Origin: Mucilaginibacter psychrotolerans | Lineage (GTDB): Bacteria > Bacteroidota > Bacteroidia > Sphingobacteriales > Sphingobacteriaceae | Direction: 5' to 3' | Length of the DNA: 64,000 nucleotides | NCBI RefSeq assembly: GCF_004519315.1 | Contig: NZ_SOZE01000006.1 | Coordinates: 62,001-126,000 of the forward strand | Shown here: piece after piece, positions 52,846 through 61,600 of the stretch | Numbering within the stretch: position 1 is the stretch's first letter | Layout: each line of letters opens with the position of its first letter | Position numbers and translations under genes: made by a program | Notes under the pieces: generated by a model | The model's input: the letters and a program-made list of their open reading frames with translations, nothing else | What the model was told of the DNA's origin: nothing | Databases searched by the model: none

Positions 52846-53421
52846 TTAAAGCCCAGATGGAGGTATAGGCGATAAATGCTCCTGCCCTTCTATACTATCG
52901 ATGAAATCCTTGTATACCTTTTCCGCTGTGCCCAGGAATTCAGGGATAATTTTTGTCAAGCTATCGACTACCGCTTTATCTAATTGATAACTGCTGCTAT
53001 AACGCGTTTTAGAATAAGCTTCCCGCAAAAGTTCGAAGAGTTGCACGCCCTCTTGCGTATCCAGTCTAAATACTTGCTTTATCTCATCCGTAAACATTAG
53101 GGTGATCCTTAACATACGGGATAGGTTGTGCACATGCAGCTTATAACCTAATACCGAACTGATCAAGGCGATGAAGCCGCTTTCAATGGCTTGATGCATG
53201 CAAAACGCCGCCAGGTTATAAATTTTCCGCTCCTGATAATATTGCGCGCCCAACCAGAACTCATTTGCCTGACTGCTCCATTTCTTATAATCCAGTTCCG
53301 CTTTTTTTGCAATGCTTTCCTTTGACAATTCCGGTAATACCGGCATCACGAAATCATCGGAACTGTACGCATAGCTGCCATTCCTTATCGCGTCGATAAA
53401 GAATCGCCGTTCCTCCGTCAA
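52846..53421 (-). CDS. HEPN-domain protein, 5' truncated
   Basis: A 191-residue frame from a TTG. The HEPN domain (about 45-180) shows AAFCMHQAIESGFIALISS and the conserved TRYSSSY. Full-length relatives have an N-terminal nucleotidyltransferase (MNT) domain. Here the frame stays open upstream of 53,421 with plausible sequence (SHVFAFSHKLSGYETALTE) but no start, and runs into the 3' end of the next gene. I read it as a truncated MNT-HEPN gene. HEPN proteins are often RNases in toxin-antitoxin or defence roles. Confidence 0.7.
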   Translation of the reverse strand: MTEERRFFIDAIRNGSYAYSSDDFVMPVLPELSKESIAKKAELDYKKWSSQANEFWLGAQYYQERKIYNLAAFCMHQAIESGFIALISSVLGYKLHVHNLSRMLRITLMFTDEIKQVFRLDTQEGVQLFELLREAYSKTRYSSSYQLDKAVVDSLTKIIPEFLGTAEKVYKDFIDSIEGQEHLSPIPPSGL

Positions 53422-53489
53422 TGCCGTCTCATAGCCTGAAAGCTTATGGGAAAAGGCAAAGACATGCGATAGCGGCCTGCACTTGTCTT

Positions 53490-54311
53490 CTATCTTATTA
53501 TTGACTTGGTCAGTATGGTCCAGAACATGAGCTGGCTCAGCGACAGGCTGAAAGCAGCGCCGCTTCCACTGTCCCGAAGCGCATCTGTAAAGCTACAGAT
53601 ATAAACAGCCGATGCGAGGAAAAATAAAGAGATCACGATCCATGTATAAAAAATGGATTTACGATAGTGAATGATCGTAATGTGGGGGATGCCATCTTTT
53701 TTCTGCAGTTCGGACATGCCCTCCCAGCCGATCGATGCATTAAGGTTAGCGAAGTTCTGGTAAAATTTATCTGTGTTGGCGTAAAAAAACCGCCAGGCCT
53801 CGCGCGTAGTTTCGTTCCGCCTGAGGGATATGAAAACTACTGCGGAATCGCTGAGTGCCGGAGTGTCGCCGGATGTAACCTGCAGCTTGGTGATGCTGCT
53901 CATCCAGTCGGAGGTAATGCCTTTCATCTCCACACCGTTTACATACAGCACAACTTTGCTATTGTCGGTCGGCCTGGAACTTAAAAATGCTTTAGGATTG
54001 CTGATGACGAATTTGACGATATTTCCAGGATAGACAGCTACGGAAATATTACTATTGTTGACATCGATATTATCAGAGACCGCGTTTTTCGCCTGTGATA
54101 TGTTGAGATAGACGGGCCTGATAGCGATAACTTTTGGTATGGTTAGCGGTACGGTCTTGGGTGCCGTTGCCGCAGCGGGATTTTGTTTTTTTGTGGAATC
54201 GGTTATTGCGGTAGTGGTTGCACCCGGTGTTTGGGCAATGACCGGTTTGTTCAACATCGTCAGGCTCAGGCCGACGAGCGAGATGATGAAGGTTTTTTTT
54301 AGTGATTTCAT
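53490..54311 (-). CDS. Membrane protein of unknown function, 3' truncated
   Basis: A 273-residue protein from the ATG at 54,311, with signal peptide MKSLKKTFIISLVGL and cleavage near QTP. The longer frame to 54,362 lacks a signal. After a Thr/Ala/Pro-rich linker and a beta-rich domain comes a TM helix (about 225-245 of the mature reading), then SLSQLMFWTILTKS and an early stop. Related proteins, from memory, continue after a FWTILV motif with further TM helices. The stop lies at the junction with the truncated HEPN frame. Confidence 0.6.
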   Translation of the reverse strand: MKSLKKTFIISLVGLSLTMLNKPVIAQTPGATTTAITDSTKKQNPAAATAPKTVPLTIPKVIAIRPVYLNISQAKNAVSDNIDVNNSNISVAVYPGNIVKFVISNPKAFLSSRPTDNSKVVLYVNGVEMKGITSDWMSSITKLQVTSGDTPALSDSAVVFISLRRNETTREAWRFFYANTDKFYQNFANLNASIGWEGMSELQKKDGIPHITIIHYRKSIFYTWIVISLFFLASAVYICSFTDALRDSGSGAAFSLSLSQLMFWTILTKSIIR

Positions 54312-54387
54312 GTTACAGGTGATAGGTTCTATAAAAATATCAAAAAAACAACAAGCGAACAAGTGTATCTATCTAAAAGTTAATGAT

Positions 54388-54628
54388 TTATTCTTTTTTT
54401 AGATTTGACCCGATTTTTGCCAGTACATTAGTTTTATCCTCCTCGTAGATCTGCGACGTAAAGATGTCGAGATCAATCTGGATATTATCAGGAACAGTAT
54501 AAATACGCTTGCATTCTTCAGACCAGGTCAGAAAACCATTAGCCGGCAGCGGTCAATCCTGGGCATTTCAGCAATTCCTCCATGACCCATAATGTATCCT
54601 TGTCATTCATCAGCCTGATAAAGATCAC
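54388..54628 (-). pseudogene. Frameshifted 3' fragment of an unknown gene
   Basis: Two minus-strand frames read on from each other. One gives VIFIRLMNDKDTLW...KCPGL and stops. The other, shifted near 54,560, gives LPANGFLTWSEECK...IGSNLKKE and ends at 54,388. Neither has a start. Together they look like the end of one decayed gene, upstream of the membrane protein gene and on its strand. Family unknown. Confidence 0.45.
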
Positions 54629-54786
54629 CTACAGCGGCTCGACCCAAAGGATGACAGTGCAAGAGCGAATAAACGCCTGTCTGCCCGAGCCAGACACACG
54701 CACCACCGAAAGCAACCAAAACATCAATTCTATCGAACCGAACTGGAGGAGCTCGAAGAGCCGTGGCCATGCACGCCGCTCCCGTG

Positions 54787-54909
54787 GCCCAGCTCCAGAT
54801 CGGTTTGGTAACTTTCTACCGGTAATTTCCTTTGTAGTTCCCGTACCAGCCTGCCGGCTATCGCTTTTACTTTCTTATCAGCTTTAGCTGCTTTTACGCC
54901 AAACGTGTC
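54787..54909 (-). mobile_element. Transposase gene fragment
   Basis: On the minus strand a 41-codon stretch encodes DTFGVKAAKADKKVKAIAGR followed by LVRELQRKLPVESYQ. This matches, from memory, the internal segment of IS5/IS1182-like DDE transposases of Bacteroidota (AGRLVREL motif). Both ends are cut. It is an insertion-sequence scrap with no visible terminal repeats. Confidence 0.6.
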
Positions 54910-55182
54910 GTGGGCGATTTGGCGGCAGAAAAGATATTTGGCATAAGGGGGAATGGCACCTCATTGGCGACACCCCAAATTGCCGATGCCGTATATTATG
55001 CAAAATGCTATGAGCAACTCAACAAGCTATCGGAACCTTTTATGATTGTTGAGGTTATTCGAAATGCACCTTTCTCCTCTGGAAGAAAAAAACTACCAAA
55101 AGGGGTCGATTGTAAGGCTTACTACGGAAATGGCATTTTGCAGGCTCATACACCATTGAACTTTCCCGTTCACACACCTTAA
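54910..55182 (+). pseudogene. C-terminal remnant of a subtilisin-like (S8) protease
   Basis: An open frame of 90 codons contains GNGTSLATPQIADAV, the catalytic-serine motif of S8 proteases (GTSxATP), and a plausible subtilase C-terminus. The Asp and His parts of the triad are absent, because the frame begins at the transposase scrap. It is a 5'-deleted gene, surely inactive as a protease. Confidence 0.65.
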
Positions 55183-55186
55183 TTTC

Positions 55187-55492
55187 TTGAAGAGAGAAAA
55201 TGTGACTTGGATAACGCATACTTCCCTTTTTTTTAGAATCAACTTTGGTTTAAGAAAAAGTCATGATAGCGAACCGAAGTTGGCGAGTAAGGAACTGATG
55301 TTGGAAACAGAACTGTCGCGGTTAATCCTTACTTCACCAACTATTCAACAATATTTCTTTGAAATAAATAAAGAAGATCCCGTGAAATTCACTACGGAAG
55401 AACGACGAGAATTGGTTATTTTTCTGCAAGTAGACGGCAGAGCCTCCCACGCTTTAAAGGCGAAAATTGATGAAGCCTTTATAAATTTGTAA
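55187..55492 (+). CDS. Small protein downstream of the S8 remnant, unknown
   Basis: A 101-residue frame from a TTG, 4 bp after the S8 remnant. The better-supported part begins around residue 38 (MLETELSRLILTSPT), an acidic helical segment ending KAKIDEAFINL. No family is recognised. Its closeness to the protease remnant suggests it was the second gene of an S8 protease pair. Confidence 0.45.
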   Translation: MKRENVTWITHTSLFFRINFGLRKSHDSEPKLASKELMLETELSRLILTSPTIQQYFFEINKEDPVKFTTEERRELVIFLQVDGRASHALKAKIDEAFINL

Positions 55493-55564
55493 CGCGGCTT
55501 ACACCTTCTACCTTTAATCTACAAAGACGTCCGCAGATGCAACATTGCCGGAATCGATTTTAAT

Positions 55565-58282
55565 TTACCTGATAATCGTTACTGTACCGGTTAAAGGTCC
55601 GGAGGTTTTTAAGGGGTAAATGATGTAGTAATAAGTCCCTGTGGGCAATGCGGTGCCGTTACTACTTCCATCCCAGGGCTTTGAATAGCCGATAGACGAA
55701 TAAACCACAATACCGTAACGATTAAAAACACTAACGCGGCAGTTAGTATAGAAGGCCAGCTCCGGTATGCTCCATACATCGTTTACGCCATCGCCATTGG
55801 GCGTAAAAGTGTTAATAACAGAGCTAAGAATAGGCGCTACGGTTACCGTAATCGTTTTTAAGTACTCGCATCCATATACCGAAGTAACTTTTAATGTATA
55901 GGTTGTATTTTCTGATGGGCTGGCAATAGGGTCTGCAATTGTGGTATTGCTTAAGCCTGCCGTATTATTTATCCATGCGTATGAAACAACGCCTTCACTA
56001 CTGATGGGGCTTAATTTAACAGAGCCTCCTTTTTGTATAAAATTAAATTCTTTGTAAGTAACCGAAGGCAAAGGGTTTATTTTAATATAAACAGGCATAC
56101 TCGCGCCCGTTGAACGGCAATCTTTACCGGCTGTTACCTTGCAGGTTATTTTATCATTATCGTTAAAATCGGTACCTGAGAATACCGGGCTATCGGCCCC
56201 CAGGGGCACATCATTAACCAGCCATTGATAATTTGGCGCACTTACATTGTTGTTTATCTGCGCATTAAAAACCACCAATTGGCCCTTACAAGCAGTGGGA
56301 CTTTGCGGGGTTACACTCACCTGCGGAGTTATCACCGGTAACACCTGCATAGCTATTTCATCAGAAACCACATCGGGCGATGGAACCGTACAAGGCGCGG
56401 CAGATGTAAGTTTGCACGTTACCTTATCGCCATTAGCAAGGCTGTTGCTGCTGTAGGTACTTTGGTTGGCACCGGCAACATCAATATCGTTTACCCGCCA
56501 CTGAAACTGTGGCGCAGTGCCCCCGTTAACCGGTGTTACAGTAAAATTCACGAGGGTGCCTGCGCATACCGACTTGTTATCGGCGGCAATACTGATGCCC
56601 GGGCTTACCTGCATATTTACGACTACGGGCGTAGGTTCTGAGGTAACCTCCCTCGGGGTGGCGCAGTTTACATCGTTAAATTTTACCGTGCAACTTATCT
56701 TGTCCCCATCGGTAAAGTTGTTGTTGCTGTAGGTTGCGGCGGTTGCCCCGGCTATATCTACACCGTTTAGGTGCCATTGGTAGGTTACATTATCACCTGT
56801 ATTTTTTATTGCCGCTGTAAACTTTACAGTACTGCCAACGCATGCGGCTGTGGCCGGCTCTGCGGTTATGGTAATTTCTGCTTCGGGCGATTCATTTACA
56901 ACCTGCACCACAACCTGCTGCGTTACCGGCGGACCGGCCGCTGCAGAAACATTGCCATCCTTATTACCATACAGCGCACTCCCGGCATAGGTTTCCATTA
57001 CACCTGTGGGCGTAATACGCCTGATAACATTGTTGTTATGATCAACCACAAACACGTTTCCGGCGGCATCTACGCCTACGGCGGTAGGCTTATCAAAGGT
57101 AGAGATATCCTCGGTAGTGGTAAAATTGATGGTGGTTATGCTACCATCGGCTGCCACTTTGCGGATGCGGCTATTGTCCTGATCGGCAACGTATAAATTC
57201 CCCTTATCATCGGCAGCAACGCCCGAAGGGTTTCTAAATTCAGGCGAGTTTTTGCTCCCCGCAATGGTGGTTACCACCCCTTGCAGCGTTACCCGCCTGA
57301 TGGCGTTGTTGGTACCATCGGCCACGTAAAGGTTACCATCGCTGCTGAAAGTAATGCCGAGGGGGTTATCGAACTGCGCTAGCACACCAATACCATCGCT
57401 GGTTCCGTGCGCTTCGGAGCCTGCAATGGTTACTACCGAGCCATCGGGCGTTACTTTGCGGATTTTATTGGTCGATTCTGTTACGTATAAGTTGCCGGCA
57501 TCGTCTACCGCTATGCCGTAGACGCCGGCAAAGGTAGCTACATCCTTACTGCCATCGGTAGAGTGCTGGGTATTATTGATATTACCGGCCACTTTGCTGA
57601 ATGTACCATCTGCTGCCAGTTTATAAATTTCGTCATAGGCCGCTGCAACCGCATAAATATTACCCTCTTTATCTTTAGCAATACCACTTGGCCCCAATAT
57701 GCCTTCTAAAATAGTGGTTACCACACCATCCTTACTAATAAGCCTGAGCGAATTGTTACCATTATCAGACACGATTATACTGCCATCGGCATTTACCAGC
57801 AACACACCAGGGTTGTTGAAACTAACATTACCCGGGTTAAGCTGGATGAGCTGGGCCGATAACGTGATATTTTTTGCACCCAGATCATTACAGGTAAGCA
57901 CATTGGGGCTAACATTAGTAATAACATTATTTACCGGCGTTACCGTTGCCAACTCATCAAAAGTAACCGCATAGGTGCCATCTGCCTTCAACTTTAAAAC
58001 AACCGGCCCCGGCAAAGGCGTAATTACCGGCTGGGTAACGGCAGAAGTTTTGAGGCGGAGGGTATCGGGAAAGGGGAGAGTAATTTTCCGAGAAGCATAT
58101 TGTTTTCGATTAAAATAACCAAGCTTAGGAGCAGCGAAAGTTGCTCTAATAGGCATGATCATTGATATGATCAACATACAAATACGAACTTTCCAGAAAA
58201 GTAAAATACTAGGAATTAATGATATTGCATTTACGCGTCGCATAATTAAATAGATGGCGAGGTTTGTGGATTGATTGACCAA
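55565..58282 (-). CDS. NHL-repeat protein with type IX secretion C-terminal domain
   Basis: A 905-residue secreted protein. An N-terminal signal or TM region is followed by an NHL-type propeller (about 160-460; repeated GVAVDDAGNLYVTES-like blades), then three immunoglobulin-like repeats (about 475-740; each with YQWHLNGVDI-like and ISCTVKF-like segments) and a gliding-motility-associated C-terminal domain (about 815-905; FTPNGDGVNDVW, YGIVVY, PTGTYYYII). That last domain is the type B sorting signal of the type IX secretion system. Probably a large surface adhesin. It is 80 bp downstream of the immunity candidate on the same strand. Confidence 0.88.
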   Translation of the reverse strand: MVNQSTNLAIYLIMRRVNAISLIPSILLFWKVRICMLIISMIMPIRATFAAPKLGYFNRKQYASRKITLPFPDTLRLKTSAVTQPVITPLPGPVVLKLKADGTYAVTFDELATVTPVNNVITNVSPNVLTCNDLGAKNITLSAQLIQLNPGNVSFNNPGVLLVNADGSIIVSDNGNNSLRLISKDGVVTTILEGILGPSGIAKDKEGNIYAVAAAYDEIYKLAADGTFSKVAGNINNTQHSTDGSKDVATFAGVYGIAVDDAGNLYVTESTNKIRKVTPDGSVVTIAGSEAHGTSDGIGVLAQFDNPLGITFSSDGNLYVADGTNNAIRRVTLQGVVTTIAGSKNSPEFRNPSGVAADDKGNLYVADQDNSRIRKVAADGSITTINFTTTEDISTFDKPTAVGVDAAGNVFVVDHNNNVIRRITPTGVMETYAGSALYGNKDGNVSAAAGPPVTQQVVVQVVNESPEAEITITAEPATAACVGSTVKFTAAIKNTGDNVTYQWHLNGVDIAGATAATYSNNNFTDGDKISCTVKFNDVNCATPREVTSEPTPVVVNMQVSPGISIAADNKSVCAGTLVNFTVTPVNGGTAPQFQWRVNDIDVAGANQSTYSSNSLANGDKVTCKLTSAAPCTVPSPDVVSDEIAMQVLPVITPQVSVTPQSPTACKGQLVVFNAQINNNVSAPNYQWLVNDVPLGADSPVFSGTDFNDNDKITCKVTAGKDCRSTGASMPVYIKINPLPSVTYKEFNFIQKGGSVKLSPISSEGVVSYAWINNTAGLSNTTIADPIASPSENTTYTLKVTSVYGCEYLKTITVTVAPILSSVINTFTPNGDGVNDVWSIPELAFYTNCRVSVFNRYGIVVYSSIGYSKPWDGSSNGTALPTGTYYYIIYPLKTSGPLTGTVTIIR

Positions 58283-58362
58283 CCCCTATCAAGCGTTTAT
58301 AGACATTAGTTTGCCAATTTTTCTTATGGTGTTTCTGCTCATTCCCGTCAAAAACAAATGCA

Positions 58363-58605
58363 TCAAGTTGGCTTGTTAAACTCATTCCAATTTATTTTTG
58401 CAACCCAGATATTTTCTTCTTCTGAGAATTCGAGTACCCCTTCAATTGTAAGTTCATCTTTATCATCTAAAACCACATTTAGTCCAGGCCGTAAATCGAT
58501 ATTGAATGTTTTAATATCTTCAAATGTTCCTCTTGTATTTAAACGAACGCGCCCCTGCATATCAGCGTTATTAAAGTCAGCGAAAATGATTACACCTTTT
58601 TCCAT
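58363..58605 (-). CDS. Candidate immunity protein of the RHS gene
   Basis: An 80-residue acidic, beta-rich protein (GVIIFADFNNADMQGRVRL, then DDKDELTIEGVLEFSEEEN) with no recognised family. It begins 3 bp after the RHS stop on the same strand. A small acidic gene immediately after a polymorphic-toxin C-terminus is the standard position of an immunity gene, which is the only basis for the call. Confidence 0.6.
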   Translation of the reverse strand: MEKGVIIFADFNNADMQGRVRLNTRGTFEDIKTFNIDLRPGLNVVLDDKDELTIEGVLEFSEEENIWVAKINWNEFNKPT

Positions 58606-58608
58606 ATA

Positions 58609-61600
58609 CTACTGTTTATTAGGGTTTTTAATTACGGGATTTAATAATTCGCTGGCCTTTTCATTCGACAGTCCAGTTACGGTAGCATGATTTGGGCTAC
58701 GCCCACTTGTTCTAACCACATCGCCTCCTGCTTCTCTTATTTTGCCTGCTGTAGTTACACCGACACTACCGTGTGGCAAGTCTTTTGACAATTCTTTAAC
58801 TGAACAATTGCCACATTCAACCGACACCCCAACAATTCCGGAAGGGTGTTTTCCAGTCCCCCGTTCTATATCTTTTGCTTTATTTAGTCCTCCGCGTACA
58901 ACCGTAGCGTCATCACCGATTTTTGCTGTTGTAATAATGGCCTCTTCCGCTTTTTCAAGTTTTTGGATGCCCTCAGCCGCTTTAGCAATTCCATTTGCCT
59001 CTTCTGCAACATGCGCAACGTTGTTTACAGCTTTCGCAGCTTTTGCGGCTTTTGTTAACCCGCCAACAACAGGAATGACACCTAAGCCCCGCTCCCACCA
59101 TGCCAATTTTTGGCCGGTTATTAGGTCACGCCCTGTGTAAGCTTCGGCTATGCCTTTGACTTCGCCCAAAGGCGAAAAATTAAGGGCAGTTGATGCAGCA
59201 ATTCCAAGATATTCTTTTACATCTTTGCCTCCCGGGTCCACCAATTTCACCGGATTATTCAACACGTAATTATACGGACTTAAGGCCGGATATTTATCCA
59301 CCATCGGGTCTACGCTTATCCATTGGCTTTGCTGCGGGTTATAATACCTAGCACCGTAATAATAAAGCCCGGTTTCGGTGTCTTTTTCTTTTGCGTTGAA
59401 CAGATAGGGCGAAAGGTAATTGCCGGTATGCTCATCTACATAAGTTTCGCCAAAGGCCGAGTATTCCTGGTGCTGTGTTACTTCGCCAAGGGCATCGGTA
59501 ATATAGGCCGTGCTGCCCAAATGGTCCGAATGGTAAAAATAGCGGTTATTTTCTACTTTAACTTTTGCGGTATCTACAAAACCGTAACCGGCCAATACAG
59601 AATCATTGCCCGGGATGGGTTGCGTATATACGGGTGGCCCGCCGAGGGGCGGGGTAGTATTGCCCGGCCAGCCTTTTGGTACGGCATTGGTACTATCTAT
59701 TAAAACAGGTGCGGCAATACCGTTATTCTGCGGCTCGGCAAAAAACAGTTTACTGGTAGGCGGGCCGGGACTTACTTTCTCCTGGCCGTAGTACAAGATA
59801 CGGTCGCGCTGTAGTTGTTTGGCCCGGTTGATATAGTTTATACTTCCTGCCGTAAGCGCCGACTCGGGGAACGATATGTTCAGAAACTGGCCGTTGCCTA
59901 TTTTAGTGGCGATGCGCTGGCTTTCGATATAGATATGCTTGGTAAACGTTAGCCGCCTGCATACCAGGTAGGGGCTTACATAAACGGTATAATTATCGTA
60001 ATGATTTACCGTACCTGCGGGCGCGCCGTTTACCCAGTTGCCCTGCAGCCCGCCGCTGCTTTTTACGATTCTTTCACCTCCGGCATCGTAGGTGTACCGG
60101 CTTTGGGTACCGCTATCGATGACGGCCATCAGCCTGTTTTCTTCGTCCCAAAAGTTTTCGCGCTTGCCGAAGGTTAGCTGGTTGCCGTTTAAATCGTAGG
60201 TGTACTCTTTTGTGCCTATTTTAGTTGGTTGGTGTATAGTTGCCGCATAGGTATAATCCTGTTTGTAGCTATCGGCAGGTTTTGGGTTTTTGAGGGTTTT
60301 TGAGGTAATATTATACAGGTTATCATACGCCATATTAAGCGAATACTCTACGGTATCTTTAGGGCCCATGTACTTGCCTTTGGCACTTACCAGCCGGTAG
60401 AGGTTATCGTACCCGTAAGTTTGTGCCGAGCCGCCGCCAAGTTTATCTTTTTGCGCATCGGCACTGTTGGTAATGCTGCGGATATTGCTCAGGAAATCGT
60501 AGCGATAGCTATTTTTCATCATGTACCGGCCTGTTGCGGTAGTTGCGTTCAGTGTAGTTAAACGCCTGCGCAAATTATCATAGGCGTAGGTGGTTTCGGT
60601 AAGGTTGCCATATTGCAGGTACACGCGCTGTTCATACTCATCGTAACCCAATTGGTTTACGTAGCTGTAAGGCTGTCCTTCTTTATTGCCGGTAATTTTA
60701 TCAAGCGTGCCACCGTGATTGTAATGGTAGGTTAGCTTTTCGCCGTCGGGGTAGGTCATGTACGTTAGCCGGTTCCAGGTGTCGTATTCCTGCTGGCTTA
60801 CGTAGGTGGTGTAAAATATAGGGCTTACCATTACCGTGCGTATCTGCTTGGTAATTTCGCCGAGGCGGCCATAGTAAAACTCCAGCCCGCCGCTGGCGTC
60901 TTCCTGTAGTATAAGGCGGCCGGCGCGGTCGTCCTGCAATTGCGATTTGCCCGTGGCCGGTGCCCCGTATTTATAAGTTACCTTGTTTTGATACTGGCGC
61001 TGGTAATCTATCCCAATTAAACGCTCGTATTCGTACTGGTAGTTAATGGCGCCGCCGTTGGGTATTTCTTTGCGTATTTGTGCGGTTATTTTTTGGGTTA
61101 AGTTACCGGCAAGGTCGTAAGCAAAGTTTACGAGGCCAGCATCTGGGTACTCAGCCGTAAGTTTACGCCCCAGGTTATCGTAAGTGTATTTAGTGGTGTT
61201 GCCGTTATTATCTTCTACCTTAACCAATTCGCTAAGGGCGTTATAATCAAATTTAGTGGTGATGGTACCCGCCGGGCCGCTTAAAGCTTTATCTGCCCGT
61301 TTACGTTCGCGTACATCGTTTATGGTTTGCCGTATGTTATTAAGCGCATCGGTAGCCGTTGTTACAAAAAAGCTGTTATCAATGGTGTAGGCCATTTTGC
61401 TCAGCGCCCCATCAGCAAGTGTTTCGGTAAGTGTGCGGTCTAGCACATCGTAAGTGGTTTTGCTGTTGATGTTGCCGTAGGTTGTATTAAACGAGGTATT
61501 AAGCGGGCTTAACCGGCCAAATACCGCATCTTCGGTAACGGGGTAATAGTTCTCAATACTACGGCCAAAAGCATCGAACTTAACCCTGCCCGAAACCACC

